Shown here: positions 1 to 9,807 of the stretch, piece by piece
Layout: each line of letters opens with the position of its first letter
Numbering within the stretch: the stretch's first letter is position 1
From: VBAS01 sp035318985
GTDB taxonomy: Bacteria > Bacteroidota > Bacteroidia > Chitinophagales > Chitinophagaceae
Direction: 5' to 3'
NCBI GenBank assembly: GCA_035318985.1
Contig: DATHDP010000147.1
Location: 27,931-91,930 of the forward strand
Length of the DNA stretch: 64,000 bases
The notes under the pieces: generated by a model
The model's database searches: none
Told to the model about the DNA's origin: nothing
Seen by the model: only the letters and a program-made list of their open reading frames with translations
Program-made: the position numbers and the translations under genes

Positions 1-3000
1 AGTGTAAGTGTAACGACATCTTATGGCACAGGATCATTAGCTGGTTTTACTTTCGTCCCAGTACCACTGATCTATTCATTTACTCCTACAACAGCAGCAA
101 CTGGTGCAATCGTTACTATCAACGGTGCCAATTTTACCGGAACAACTTCTGTCTCATTCGGCGGAATCGCTGCTACTTCATTTACAGTCGTAAATGCAAG
201 TACCATCACTGCTGTTGTTGGAAATGGAGCTACGGGAAGTGTTATGGTAACAAATGCGTTTGGCTCTGCACAAAAAAGCGGGTTTAGTTATATATCCACA
301 CCGGTCATTTCTTCTTTCTCACCCACTTCGGCAGGAACCGGTGCCACAGTAGTAATAAGTGGATTTAATTTTAATAATGTAAATTCTGTTAAGTTCGGTG
401 TAATCAATGCGGCTTCTTATAATGTAATTAATTCTACAACTATTAACGCTGTAGTAGGTGGCGGCGCTACAGGTGCCGTGTCAGTTTCATCAGATGGTGG
501 TACAGCAACGTTAGCAGGATTTACTTACATACCTCCTCCCACCGTAACCTCATTCAGCCCTGTTACTACCGGTGCGGGAGGAACAGTTACCATTACCGGG
601 ACAAATTTTAGTGGGGCTACTGCAGTAACTTTTGGAGGAACAGCAGCAGCATCTTTCACTGTTGTAAATGCAACTACTATCACTGCTGTGGTGGGAAGCG
701 GGGGCACCGGACCAGTTTTTGTAATAACCCCGGCTGGTACAGGAGGGACATCAGGTTTTGAATTTGTTACTAGACCTGTGATCAATACTGTTTCTCCATT
801 AACCGGACCAGTTGGAAGCACCGTTACTATCAACGGAGCTAATTTTGGTACGGGAGTTTCTAATAATGCAGTTTATTTTGGTGCCATAAAAGGGAATATC
901 ATAAGTGCTACTGCTAACACAATAACAGTTACTGTTCCGGCTGGTGCTATAAACAGACCTATTACTGTTAGTTCTTTAACATCTTCCTTAAGTGGTACAT
1001 CAGAATATTCTTTCAAAATAACTTTCCCAGGCGATCCGAATGCGTTTGATGCAAATTCTTTCGCAGGACAAATGAATTTTGCGGTAGGAATAGATCCGAA
1101 GGATATAGACTTTGGTGATATTGATGGTGATGGAAAACTCGATATTGTTGTTTCGAATTACAGTTCGAATTTTATTTCAATCTTCCGCAACACCAGCATC
1201 GCTGGTCAATTATCTTTTGCAGCAAGAATGGATATTAATGTCGGGCAATATGTGAATGAAGCAGTGATTTACGACATGAATAATGATGGAAAACTTGATC
1301 TTGCACTAGCCCGGCACAATGTATCGCTGACCGGCAATTCTGACCTGGTTATTCTGATCAATAACAGCAGTTCCGGGACGATCGCTTTCAATGCTCCGCA
1401 AACTTTTTTTACTCAAGATGCGATGATGCAGTTGGTTGCCGGCGACTTGAATAATGATGGAAAACCAGAAGTAGTAGCTGTCTGTAATAATTGTGGTATC
1501 ACCAACGGGGGTTTTGTTGTTGAATTTCTGAATACAAGTTCCGGTGGCAATCTGGCCTTCGCTGCAACCCGGATTTTCTTTAGCACAAGTACTCCGGGTA
1601 GCACCGTCATGAATGGTATTGAGCTCAGGGACCTGAATAAAGATAATAAGCAGGATATAATGATCGGAGCTACTGGCGGTGGTACAGATGCACTGATCAT
1701 TTTAAAAAATAATTCATTCTCTTTCAGTACGATCGTGATCGGTAGTTTTTATGGCAGCGCTTATTTCTGTACGATCCCATTTGCCGATGATCTCGACGCT
1801 GATGGAATAACAGATGTTGTTGCTACAAATGTTATAAATATACATACAGGTAGTTTCAATTTTAACAGGCAAGAAAATATTGCTATTGGAGGCGGAGTTA
1901 CTGCTGATCTGAATGGAGATGGAAAACCGGAGATCGTATGCCAGGGCACTGTTGCGTCAAATACCTCCGATAAAATAAGTGTTTTTAAAAATTCAAGTAT
2001 TACTTCTTCGATTTCATTTGTTGATCCCGTTCATTACGCCGGGAATAATACATATATGAAAGTAGTGGCAGGCGATCTTGATGGAGATGGAAAACCTGAG
2101 ATTGCTTCATCTAATATGAACCTGAATAATATTTCAATCTATCGCAATCGTATTGCCGAATCTGCATTGGCGTCCCCAATGATTACATCATTCACACCAA
2201 CATCTGCATCTCAATCGGCGCAGGTAACAATAACGGGTACTAATTTCAACCAGGCAACCAATGTATCTTTTGGTAATGTGACAGCAAATTTTTTTACAGT
2301 AGTATCTCCGACTACCATCATCGCTAATGTTGCAAATGGTGCAAGTGGCTCTGTAAGTGTTACAACACCTGGAGGAACAGCTAGCCTCGCAGGTTTTACC
2401 TATCTATCAATACCAACACCTACGATTACATCATTTACACCAACCAGTGCAACAGCAGGTGCAACGATCACTATTACTGGAACAAATCTTGCGGGAGCAA
2501 CGGCTATAAGTTTTGGTGGAATTTCAGCAAGCTCTTATACTGTAGTGAATGCAACAACGATCACGGCAGTTGTTGGTACTGGTACATCAGGTAGTGTAAG
2601 TGTAACGACTCCAGGTGGCACAATTTCACTGACGGGTTTCACATTTATTCCTTCACCAACAATAACGTCATTTAATCCAGTAAGCGGAGGAGCTGGAACA
2701 TCGATAACTATAATTGGAACTAATTTTACCGGAGCAACGGCCGTAAGTTTTGGCGGAGCTGCGGCTTCTTCATTTACGGTTAATTCTGCAACAAATATTA
2801 CAGCTGTTGTTTCGACAGGAGCGTCAGGCAATGTAAGTGTAACAACTCCAGGTGGAATAGCAACGCTTAACGGTTTTACATTTATTCCTGCACCTGTTAT
2901 TAGTTCCTTTACACCAACTAATGCTGCTACGGCCGCAACTATAACTATAAACGGAACAAACTTTACAGGAGCAACTGCAGTAAGATTTGGAGGTGTTGCT

Positions 3001-3639
3001 GCTACATCATTTGTTGTAAATTCTTCAACCAGTATTACTGCCGTTGTGGCTTCAGGTGCATCAGGCACTGTAAGTGTAACTACCCTAGGCGGAACAGCAA
3101 CACTTACCGGTTTTACATTTATTCCTGCACCTGTGATTAGTTCCTTTACACCAACAAGCGCTGCAACAGCTGCAACTATAACTATAACCGGAACAAACTT
3201 TACAGGGGCAACTGCAGTAAGCTTTGGAAGTATTGCTGCTACATCATTTGTTGTAAATTCTCCAACAAGTATAACAGCCATTGTTGGAGCAGGTGCATCT
3301 GGTAATGTGAGTGTAACTACTCCGGGTGGAACTGCAACAGCAACTGGCTTTACTTACAATGCTGTAACTGGCATTGGAGGTCCGGGCAGCATTAATTCAA
3401 ACGAACTTATTGTAAATCCTAATCCTGCTAAAGATTTTCTGATCATTAAACATCCTGCAACAAATAAAAATGCTGAATTGAGTTTTTACGATATTCTCGG
3501 AAGAAAAGTAAAAACAATTTTACCTGTAAGGAATTCAAGACAAACTGATGTGATATTAAATTATATGACACCAGGAATCTATACGGTTGTATGGAGTGAC
3601 GGTACACGTATTCTAAGCAGGATCATTGTAATAAATTAG
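1..3639 (+). CDS. IPT/TIG and FG-GAP repeat surface protein with T9SS sorting domain (5' end outside window)
   Basis: The frame is open from base 1, so the gene starts upstream of the window; 1212 residues are visible. In order: the tail of one IPT/TIG domain, four IPT domains (residues ~22-345, the last a longer variant), a block with seven calcium-type DxDxDG motifs (FG-GAP/VCBS, ~355-720), five more IPT domains (~726-1120) and a C-terminal T9SS type A sorting domain (~1127-1212, with NPNPAKDFL and a final RIIVIN). IPT units are ~79 residues of immunoglobulin-like fold. FG-GAP repeats form beta-propellers. The family is exported by Sec, crosses the outer membrane by T9SS and is anchored or released at the surface. 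Adhesion or polymer binding is inference; I see no catalytic domain. The next gene is a paralogue with the same module order. The last two IPT units are nearly identical, suggesting recent tandem duplication. Confidence 0.9.
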   Translation, partial: SVSVTTSYGTGSLAGFTFVPVPLIYSFTPTTAATGAIVTINGANFTGTTSVSFGGIAATSFTVVNASTITAVVGNGATGSVMVTNAFGSAQKSGFSYISTPVISSFSPTSAGTGATVVISGFNFNNVNSVKFGVINAASYNVINSTTINAVVGGGATGAVSVSSDGGTATLAGFTYIPPPTVTSFSPVTTGAGGTVTITGTNFSGATAVTFGGTAAASFTVVNATTITAVVGSGGTGPVFVITPAGTGGTSGFEFVTRPVINTVSPLTGPVGSTVTINGANFGTGVSNNAVYFGAIKGNIISATANTITVTVPAGAINRPITVSSLTSSLSGTSEYSFKITFPGDPNAFDANSFAGQMNFAVGIDPKDIDFGDIDGDGKLDIVVSNYSSNFISIFRNTSIAGQLSFAARMDINVGQYVNEAVIYDMNNDGKLDLALARHNVSLTGNSDLVILINNSSSGTIAFNAPQTFFTQDAMMQLVAGDLNNDGKPEVVAVCNNCGITNGGFVVEFLNTSSGGNLAFAATRIFFSTSTPGSTVMNGIELRDLNKDNKQDIMIGATGGGTDALIILKNNSFSFSTIVIGSFYGSAYFCTIPFADDLDADGITDVVATNVINIHTGSFNFNRQENIAIGGGVTADLNGDGKPEIVCQGTVASNTSDKISVFKNSSITSSISFVDPVHYAGNNTYMKVVAGDLDGDGKPEIASSNMNLNNISIYRNRIAESALASPMITSFTPTSASQSAQVTITGTNFNQATNVSFGNVTANFFTVVSPTTIIANVANGASGSVSVTTPGGTASLAGFTYLSIPTPTITSFTPTSATAGATITITGTNLAGATAISFGGISASSYTVVNATTITAVVGTGTSGSVSVTTPGGTISLTGFTFIPSPTITSFNPVSGGAGTSITIIGTNFTGATAVSFGGAAASSFTVNSATNITAVVSTGASGNVSVTTPGGIATLNGFTFIPAPVISSFTPTNAATAATITINGTNFTGATAVRFGGVAATSFVVNSSTSITAVVASGASGTVSVTTLGGTATLTGFTFIPAPVISSFTPTSAATAATITITGTNFTGATAVSFGSIAATSFVVNSPTSITAIVGAGASGNVSVTTPGGTATATGFTYNAVTGIGGPGSINSNELIVNPNPAKDFLIIKHPATNKNAELSFYDILGRKVKTILPVRNSRQTDVILNYMTPGIYTVVWSDGTRILSRIIVIN
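3379..3639 (+). repeat. T9SS sorting-domain repeat, copy 1
   Basis: This 261 bp segment encoding the sorting domain matches 8796-9056 with about ten differences counted by eye, including the stop codon region. Similarity drops sharply just upstream, in the linker and IPT repeats. This fits a recent duplication or gene conversion limited to the C-terminal domain. Confidence 0.85.
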
Positions 3640-3741
3640 TGCGTTGTAATTTTGATTGCCGATCTTGATAAAGAAAACCAAAAGATCAAGTTTACTTTAA
3701 AACAAGGGAAGGAAGGAAAAGAAGAAAAATCAAAAGCGTAA
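3640..3741 (+). pseudogene. possible decayed 3' gene tail after the stop codon
   Basis: After the TAG at 3637-3639 the same frame stays open for 33 codons to a TAA at 3739-3741. It encodes a lysine/glutamate-rich, protein-like tail (DLDKENQKIKFTLKQG, then KEGKEEKSKA). The composition differs from the Ser/Thr/Gly-rich IPT protein and resembles the tail of an RNA-binding S1-type domain, but it is too short to assign. A terminator follows at 3764-3787. It may be the remnant of a gene whose 5' part was replaced by the surface-protein gene. Chance openness is also possible. Confidence 0.25.
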
Positions 3742-3763
3742 ATAAATTTAATATCACAAAGAA

Positions 3764-3787
3764 AGTCTCGCAATTGCGGGACTTTTT
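3764..3787 (+). terminator. intrinsic terminator
   Basis: The arms AGTCTCGC and GCGGGACT pair completely (one G-T) around an AATT loop and run into six T residues. This ends transcription of the first surface-protein gene. The alternative TTG start of the next gene at 3774 lies inside this hairpin, which argues against that start. Confidence 0.85.
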
Positions 3788-3821
3788 TATTTTGTATTAT
3801 CTTAGACATGAACTAACTATT

Positions 3822-6800
3822 ATGCGAATTCGAGCCCTGTACTTTTTTAGTCTTACTTTATTGTTGAATGTTTACGATTTGGTTGCGCAACCAATAATAA
3901 CATCGTTTACGCCGCAATCGGGTCCCGTTGGTACATCCATTACAATAAGTGGAACAAATTTTAGTGCGACACCTTTAAGTAATATTGTCTTTTTTGGCGC
4001 TGTCAGAGCAAATGTTACTGCCGCTACTGTCAGTTCACTTACGGTAATAGTACCTGCTGGAGCAACTTATCAGCCCATAAGTGTCACAGTGAATAACCTT
4101 ACTGGTTATTCTGCAAGACCATTTATTCTTACTTTCCCGGGAGGAAGCACAATTATACAATTCCCAGATAACACTAATAATACTTTTGCTATTCCGATCG
4201 ACTCGACGACTGATCTGCATCCTAACGGTGTTGCATTAATAGATTTTGATGGAGACGGCAAATCAGATATCGCCACACCTAACAATTACAGTTTTATTGG
4301 TCAACCGGCTTCGGTATCCATTCTCAGGAATACAAGTGTAAACGGTGCAATATCTTTTGCCTCAAGACAAGATATAACTACAGGTGTCCAAACCTATGCT
4401 ATCGCCGCAGGAGATCTGGACGGAGATGGTAAGCCTGATATGATATCTTCAAGTATAGTTGATAGAACCATATCTGTATTTAGGAATACAAGTACTATTG
4501 GTACAATAACGTTTGCACCAAAGGTCGATTATCCTACAGGTGATAATTCTTATTCGATCGTGATCGCTGATTTGAACGCTGACGGAAAACCTGATGTGTG
4601 TTTCTCCAATTTTTTATCAAATACGTTTTCAGTTTATAGGAATACAAGTACTCTTGGAAATATTTCTTTTGCCGCAAAGATCGATATACCAACTGACTTA
4701 GGTCCTGATTGTCTTGCTTCAGGAGACATGGACGGAGATGGTAAGACCGATATTTCAATTACGAATCAGTTTTCGAATTCGGTATCCGTTTTTCGTAATA
4801 CAAGTTCAGGATCAACAATATCATTTGCTGCAAGGGTAAATTTTACAACAGGAGATGAGCCCGGTGGTATAGCAACTGGTGATCTAGATGGCGATGGTAA
4901 GTTAGATCTGGCAGTCGCTAATCAAAACTCACTTACTTATTCTGTTTTAAGAAACACAAGTAATACAGGTACTGTTACATTTGCGGCTCGCCAGGATTAT
5001 AATGCGGGGGTTACGCCATTGGGTGTTACAATTGCTGACGTAAATGGGGATGGCAAGCCTGAGATTATTACAGCAGCTTTTAATAATTCAATCTCGCAGA
5101 ACACAAGCACTGTTGGTAGTATTTCATTTTCTCCAGCTGTATATTTAGTAACTCTATTTAGTGCAAATGTTTTTGGTGCAGGTGATCTGAGCGGAGACGG
5201 GAAACCAGATCTTGCCGCGTCTTGTTTGGCAACAGAAAGTGTTGTTTTTTATAGAAATAAAAATAATGAACCGACAGTACGATCTTTTAATCCAACGACA
5301 GCCGGTAGCGGAGCAACTGTTACTATTACCGGCGTAAATTTTACAGGAGCATCTTCAGTGAAGTTTGGTGGTGTCTCTGCTACTTCATTTAACGTTGTTA
5401 ATTCTACAACAATCACAGCTGCGGTCGCATCAGGTGTTTCTGGGGCAATATCAGTAACGGGTACTTATGGCACTGATTCATTAGATGGTTTTGTATATGC
5501 CGGCCCACCGACCATTAGCTCTTTCTCTCCAACTCTTGCTGCAACAGGCACGACTGTAACTATCAATGGTTTTAATTTCACAGGAACAACAGCAGTAAGT
5601 TTTGGGGGAGTGGCAGCCTCATCTTTCAGTATAGTTTCTCCAAATATTATAGAAGCAGTAGTGGGGCCGGGTGCTTCTGGTAATGTGTCCGTAACAACTC
5701 CATATGGCACTGGTAATCGTGGTGGATTTTTGATATTGCCTTCTGTGAGTTCATTTAATCCAACATCTGCCGGTACAGGAACTACAGTAACATTAACTGG
5801 CTATAATTTCAATGGAGTTACTGCTGTAAGTTTTGGTAGTGTTCAAGCCACATCTTTTAATATTGTTAATGCTACAACGATCACAGCTATTGTCGCAGCT
5901 GGGGCATCTGGAAATATAAGTATTACCAACGCAAATGGCACTACAACTATACCCGGGTTTATATATATAGCTCCACCCACAATTACATCTTTTATTCCTT
6001 CATCTGCAGGTACTGGTACAACAGTTACAATTAGTGGAACAAATTTTACAAATGCATCTTCAGTAAAGTTTGGCGGTACCAATGCAACTTCATTTACAGT
6101 TGTAAATTCTACTACAATTACTGCTGTTGTTGCATCTGGTACTTCCGGAAGTGTAAGTGTAACAACTCCAGGAGGCACAGCTTCGCTTGCAGGATTTGTT
6201 TATGTTCCACCACCTACCATTACATCTTTTACACCTACAAGTACAGGAACTGGTGGTGTTGTTACAATAATCGGAACAAATCTTTCCGGCGCTACAAGTG
6301 TAAGTTTTGGTGGAGTAGCTGCTTCTTCATTTAATGTTGTTAACTCAACTACCATTACTGCAGTTGTTGCATCAGGTGCGTCAGGATCAGTGACTGTGGC
6401 TACACCGGGAGGAACTGCTAATAGAACAGGTTTTATTTTTACATTGCTTACGATAATAAACTCTTTTAATCCAACATCAGGTCCACCAGGAACTATTGTA
6501 ACAATAACAGGAGCGAACTTTAACCCGGTTGCTGCAAATAATATTGTCTATGTTGGGGGAGTACAAGCAACTGTAGCATCGGCTAACGTAAGTACTTTAA
6601 CAATTACGATTCCGTTCGGTGCTTCTTTTTCTCCAATTACAGTTCTCGCAGGAGGTAAGCTTGCTTCATCAACACTTCCGTTTGCAGTGACCTTCACAGG
6701 TGGTGGACCTTTTACTTCAACTTCTTTTGCCGGAAGAACAGATTTTGTTTCTGGCAACAATCCCCGATATCTCGCAAGTGGTGATATAGATGGCGATGGT

Positions 6801-9056
6801 AAACCAGATATTATATCCGCCAACGCTGGCTCCAGCTCTTTTTCTGTGTTTAAAAATTTAAGTACAAATGGCGTATTGGCATTTACCCTTCACAAGGATT
6901 TTCCTACCCTAGAAAACCCATATTCGGTTTCCATCGGCGATATCGATTGTGATGGCAAATTAGATGTTGTCGTTCTCACAGGCGTTTCACTATTCCGGGC
7001 TTGTGTATTTCGAAATACAACGAGCAATGGAATAATTTCATTTGGCCCGGCGCTTGAACTCTTTGTATGGCATATGCCTGTAAATGTCGTTATTGAAGAT
7101 TTGAGCAGAGATGGTAAACCAGATCTGGCATTGACAAATGAAAATACGACAACAGCAGCCGGGGAGCTCTTCATGATAACCCTCCAAAATACAACCGTGA
7201 ATAATAACATATCATTTGATTCCCCAATAATGCATATAATCTCAGGTAATGTAGCAAGCTATAATGAATATCCAACCAGGATTGCTATTGGAGATATGGA
7301 TGATGATGGCAGAAAAGATCTGGTCATTGGTTTTAGGCACCAGGTATCCAGGCATGTTATATGTATCATGAGAAATACAAGTAACGGTAACTTTATCAGT
7401 TTAAGTAGGATCGATATCACAACGACAACGACTTCACAGGATCGCAACTTATCTGTTGCCGACCTTGACGGTGATGGTAGATTGGATATAATTGGAGAAA
7501 CGGCTTCTTTTCGTAACAATGGAGGATTTAGTTTTACAGAGCTGCTTCAAAATGAGGCACTGACTGCTAGTACAATTGGTGATTTAAATGGTAATGCAAA
7601 GCCTGATTATACTCAAATTTTTCCAAGTCCTAATGTTTCAATTGCTGATAATATAAGTAGTGGTGCAAATATTGTTTTCAGTCCGAGGGTGAGTTATACA
7701 ACTGGCAATAATCCTGTTCATGTTATAGTTTGTGATTTTGATAATGATGCCAAGCCTGAAATTGCTACAGCTAATTATAACGATCATCGCATCTCAATTT
7801 TAAAAAATAGTTTCGGATATACAGGTCCTTCTATTACTTCGTTTACACCAGTTAGCGGACCCGCGGGAACTATGGTCACAATTACAGGAGTTAATTTCAC
7901 TGGAGCAACAGCTATGAGTTTCGGTGGAGTTGCAGCAACATCATTCACTGTAAATTCTTCTACAAGCATTACCGCTACTGTTGGTGCAGGATCTTCAGGA
8001 AATGTGACGGTGGTTACTCCATCAGGTACTGCTTCACGAGCATGGTTTACACTTATCCCTGTTCCACCGACCATTACATCTTTTACGCCAACAATTGGTG
8101 GTAATGGAACAAGTGTTACCATAACTGGAACCAATTTTAGTGAAGTAACCGTTGTTAGTTTTGGAGGAACAAATGCATCGTCGTTTACTGTTAATAGCTC
8201 AACAAGTATAACTGCAATTGTTGCATCAGGAACTTCAGGAAGTGTTAGCGTAACCACACTTGGTGGTACAGCTTCTCTTGCAGGATTTACATTTGTTTCA
8301 GCTCCAACCATTTCATCTTTTACTCCGACTACCGCAGCATCTGGTGTCATCGTTACTATTACAGGTACAAATTTAACTGGAGCGACGGCGGTTACTTTCG
8401 GCGGAACACCGGCGTCCTCATTTACTGTTGTAAATGCAACTACAATAACTGCTGTAGTAGGTTTAGGTACATCCGGAAATGTAACTGTTACTACTCCGGG
8501 TGGAACTGCGTCCTTGTCAAGTTTTATATTTATTGCACCTCCACTCCCTTCAATTACTTCCTTTACTCCGAATAATGGAGCTGCAGGAGCAACTATTACA
8601 ATTACCGGAACAAATTTTACCGGTGCTACTGCTGTTAACTTTGGTGGTGTAGCAGCATCCTCTTTTATAGTTGTAAATTCAACTACAATAACTGCAGTTA
8701 TTGGAACAGGTGCAACTGGAAGTATTACTGTAACTACGCCCGGCGGAACAGCAACAGCTACCGGCTTTACATTTAATTCTGTTACAGGTATTGGCGGTCC
8801 GGGCAGCATTAATTCAAATGAACTTATTGTAAATCCTAATCCTGCTAGAGATTTTCTGATCATTAAACATCCTGCAACAAATAAAAATGCTGAATTGAGT
8901 TTTTACGATATGCTCGGAAGAAAAGTAAAAACAATTTTACCTGCAAGGAATTCAAGACAAACTGATGTGATATTAAATTATATGACACCAGGTATCTATA
9001 CAATTGTATGGAGTGATGGTACTCGTGTTCTAAGCAGGATCATTGTAATAAATTAA
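3822..9056 (+). CDS. giant IPT/TIG and FG-GAP repeat surface protein with T9SS sorting domain
   Basis: This 1744-residue exported protein starts at the ATG at 3822, which gives a clean signal peptide (hydrophobic core FFSLTLLLNV, cleavage near VAQ, residue ~23). A TTG further upstream lies within the preceding terminator and adds a non-signal extension. Order: long-form IPT (~24-110), seven-motif FG-GAP/VCBS block (~127-483), five IPT domains (~484-876), long-form IPT (~877-965), second seven-motif block (~967-1333), four IPT domains (~1336-1655) and T9SS type A sorting domain (~1659-1744). The second half repeats the architecture of the upstream paralogue. The blocks carry DxDGDGxxD calcium loops. 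The likely role is a surface-displayed filamentous or adhesive protein; the ligand cannot be told from sequence. The final 261 bp are almost identical to the upstream gene while the IPT DNA has diverged. Confidence 0.92.
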   Translation: MRIRALYFFSLTLLLNVYDLVAQPIITSFTPQSGPVGTSITISGTNFSATPLSNIVFFGAVRANVTAATVSSLTVIVPAGATYQPISVTVNNLTGYSARPFILTFPGGSTIIQFPDNTNNTFAIPIDSTTDLHPNGVALIDFDGDGKSDIATPNNYSFIGQPASVSILRNTSVNGAISFASRQDITTGVQTYAIAAGDLDGDGKPDMISSSIVDRTISVFRNTSTIGTITFAPKVDYPTGDNSYSIVIADLNADGKPDVCFSNFLSNTFSVYRNTSTLGNISFAAKIDIPTDLGPDCLASGDMDGDGKTDISITNQFSNSVSVFRNTSSGSTISFAARVNFTTGDEPGGIATGDLDGDGKLDLAVANQNSLTYSVLRNTSNTGTVTFAARQDYNAGVTPLGVTIADVNGDGKPEIITAAFNNSISQNTSTVGSISFSPAVYLVTLFSANVFGAGDLSGDGKPDLAASCLATESVVFYRNKNNEPTVRSFNPTTAGSGATVTITGVNFTGASSVKFGGVSATSFNVVNSTTITAAVASGVSGAISVTGTYGTDSLDGFVYAGPPTISSFSPTLAATGTTVTINGFNFTGTTAVSFGGVAASSFSIVSPNIIEAVVGPGASGNVSVTTPYGTGNRGGFLILPSVSSFNPTSAGTGTTVTLTGYNFNGVTAVSFGSVQATSFNIVNATTITAIVAAGASGNISITNANGTTTIPGFIYIAPPTITSFIPSSAGTGTTVTISGTNFTNASSVKFGGTNATSFTVVNSTTITAVVASGTSGSVSVTTPGGTASLAGFVYVPPPTITSFTPTSTGTGGVVTIIGTNLSGATSVSFGGVAASSFNVVNSTTITAVVASGASGSVTVATPGGTANRTGFIFTLLTIINSFNPTSGPPGTIVTITGANFNPVAANNIVYVGGVQATVASANVSTLTITIPFGASFSPITVLAGGKLASSTLPFAVTFTGGGPFTSTSFAGRTDFVSGNNPRYLASGDIDGDGKPDIISANAGSSSFSVFKNLSTNGVLAFTLHKDFPTLENPYSVSIGDIDCDGKLDVVVLTGVSLFRACVFRNTTSNGIISFGPALELFVWHMPVNVVIEDLSRDGKPDLALTNENTTTAAGELFMITLQNTTVNNNISFDSPIMHIISGNVASYNEYPTRIAIGDMDDDGRKDLVIGFRHQVSRHVICIMRNTSNGNFISLSRIDITTTTTSQDRNLSVADLDGDGRLDIIGETASFRNNGGFSFTELLQNEALTASTIGDLNGNAKPDYTQIFPSPNVSIADNISSGANIVFSPRVSYTTGNNPVHVIVCDFDNDAKPEIATANYNDHRISILKNSFGYTGPSITSFTPVSGPAGTMVTITGVNFTGATAMSFGGVAATSFTVNSSTSITATVGAGSSGNVTVVTPSGTASRAWFTLIPVPPTITSFTPTIGGNGTSVTITGTNFSEVTVVSFGGTNASSFTVNSSTSITAIVASGTSGSVSVTTLGGTASLAGFTFVSAPTISSFTPTTAASGVIVTITGTNLTGATAVTFGGTPASSFTVVNATTITAVVGLGTSGNVTVTTPGGTASLSSFIFIAPPLPSITSFTPNNGAAGATITITGTNFTGATAVNFGGVAASSFIVVNSTTITAVIGTGATGSITVTTPGGTATATGFTFNSVTGIGGPGSINSNELIVNPNPARDFLIIKHPATNKNAELSFYDMLGRKVKTILPARNSRQTDVILNYMTPGIYTIVWSDGTRVLSRIIVIN
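8796..9056 (+). repeat. T9SS sorting-domain repeat, copy 2
   Basis: Direct-repeat partner of 3379-3639, about 5.4 kb away. Most differences are single-base changes, for example AAAGAT/AGAGAT after NPNPA and the changes around TPGIYT. Confidence 0.85.
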
Positions 9057-9079
9057 TGAGGTATAATTTTTTAATAAAA

Positions 9080-9107
9080 TATCCCGGTTCTTTACTGGGA
9101 TTTTTTA
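9080..9107 (+). terminator. intrinsic terminator
   Basis: ATCCCGGT pairs with ACTGGGAT around a short TTCTTT-like loop, followed by TTTTTT. It lies 24 bp after the stop of the giant surface-protein gene and before ispD. Confidence 0.8.
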
Positions 9108-9135
9108 TTTCAACTAAATCACGGTTATTTGCAGC

Positions 9136-9807
9136 ATGAACAAATACGCGGTAATAGTTGCAGGAGGATCAGGAACAAGAATGGGAGGAACTACACCCAA
9201 ACAATTTCTATTAGTAAATAATAAGCCAGTACTTTATTATTCTCTTCAAACCTTTTTAAATGCATTTGCTGATATACAAATAATACTTGTGCTGCCGGTT
9301 GATTATACTGATATGGGCCAGGAGATCATTGATGCATATTTTGATAAAGAAAAGATCAGGATCATGGCGGGAGGCGATACAAGATTTCAATCAGTAAAAA
9401 ATGGATTGCAGTTAGTGGAAGATGATTCAATAATTTTTGTGCATGATGGAGTAAGATGTCTTTTAACGGAAAATCTTATTCATCGTTGCTATGCTAGTGC
9501 GGTGGAAACCGGAACTGCAATTCCAGTTATTACAAGCAGGGATAGTGTAAGAATAGTCCAGGAAGAAGGTAACGACGCTATTGACAGAAATAAAGTGATG
9601 CTGGTGCAAACACCACAAACTTTTCATAGTAAGATATTATTGCCTGCTTTTAAAATTGATTACAAGGAAAAATTTACTGATGAAGCTACTGTGGTGGAGG
9701 CTTTTGGTTTGAAAGTAACACTGGTTGAAGGCGAAGAAAATAATATCAAAATAACAAAGCCAATGGATCTGTTGATAGCTGAAAAAATAATTAATGAAAG
9801 AGATTGA
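9136..9807 (+). CDS. ispD: 2-C-methyl-D-erythritol 4-phosphate cytidylyltransferase IspD
   Basis: IspD joins CTP and 2-C-methyl-D-erythritol 4-phosphate to CDP-methylerythritol, the third step of the non-mevalonate isoprenoid pathway, in the cytoplasm. At 223 residues it has the normal family length. Visible motifs are the nucleotide-binding loop AGGSGTRMGG (residues 9-18), PKQFL just after it, VHDGVR near residue 100, TDEATVVEAFG near 180 and the C-terminal NIKITKPMDL. The usual VHDAARP reads VHDGVRC here, a small deviation in an otherwise standard enzyme. The gene follows a terminator and probably has its own promoter. Its TGA abuts the stop codon of the convergent fmt gene with no base between. 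Confidence 0.95.
   Translation: MNKYAVIVAGGSGTRMGGTTPKQFLLVNNKPVLYYSLQTFLNAFADIQIILVLPVDYTDMGQEIIDAYFDKEKIRIMAGGDTRFQSVKNGLQLVEDDSIIFVHDGVRCLLTENLIHRCYASAVETGTAIPVITSRDSVRIVQEEGNDAIDRNKVMLVQTPQTFHSKILLPAFKIDYKEKFTDEATVVEAFGLKVTLVEGEENNIKITKPMDLLIAEKIINERD

Noticed and set aside
2176..3360. Regular repeats resembling a CRISPR-like or satellite array
   Set aside because: The period is ~235 bp, the units are all translated in one frame and they encode IPT domains. No short identical repeats with unique spacers occur anywhere in the window.
3774..3821. TTG start 16 codons upstream of the second surface-protein gene
   Set aside because: It lies inside the terminator hairpin of the preceding gene and would put a non-signal extension before a clean signal peptide at 3822.
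7784..8863. 359-codon open frame on the minus strand within the second surface-protein gene (others at 525-833 and 2535-3281)
   Set aside because: They are mirror images of the IPT repeats: the Val/Pro/Thr-rich translation repeats with the same ~79-residue period. This comes from the codon pattern of the sense strand, not from a gene.
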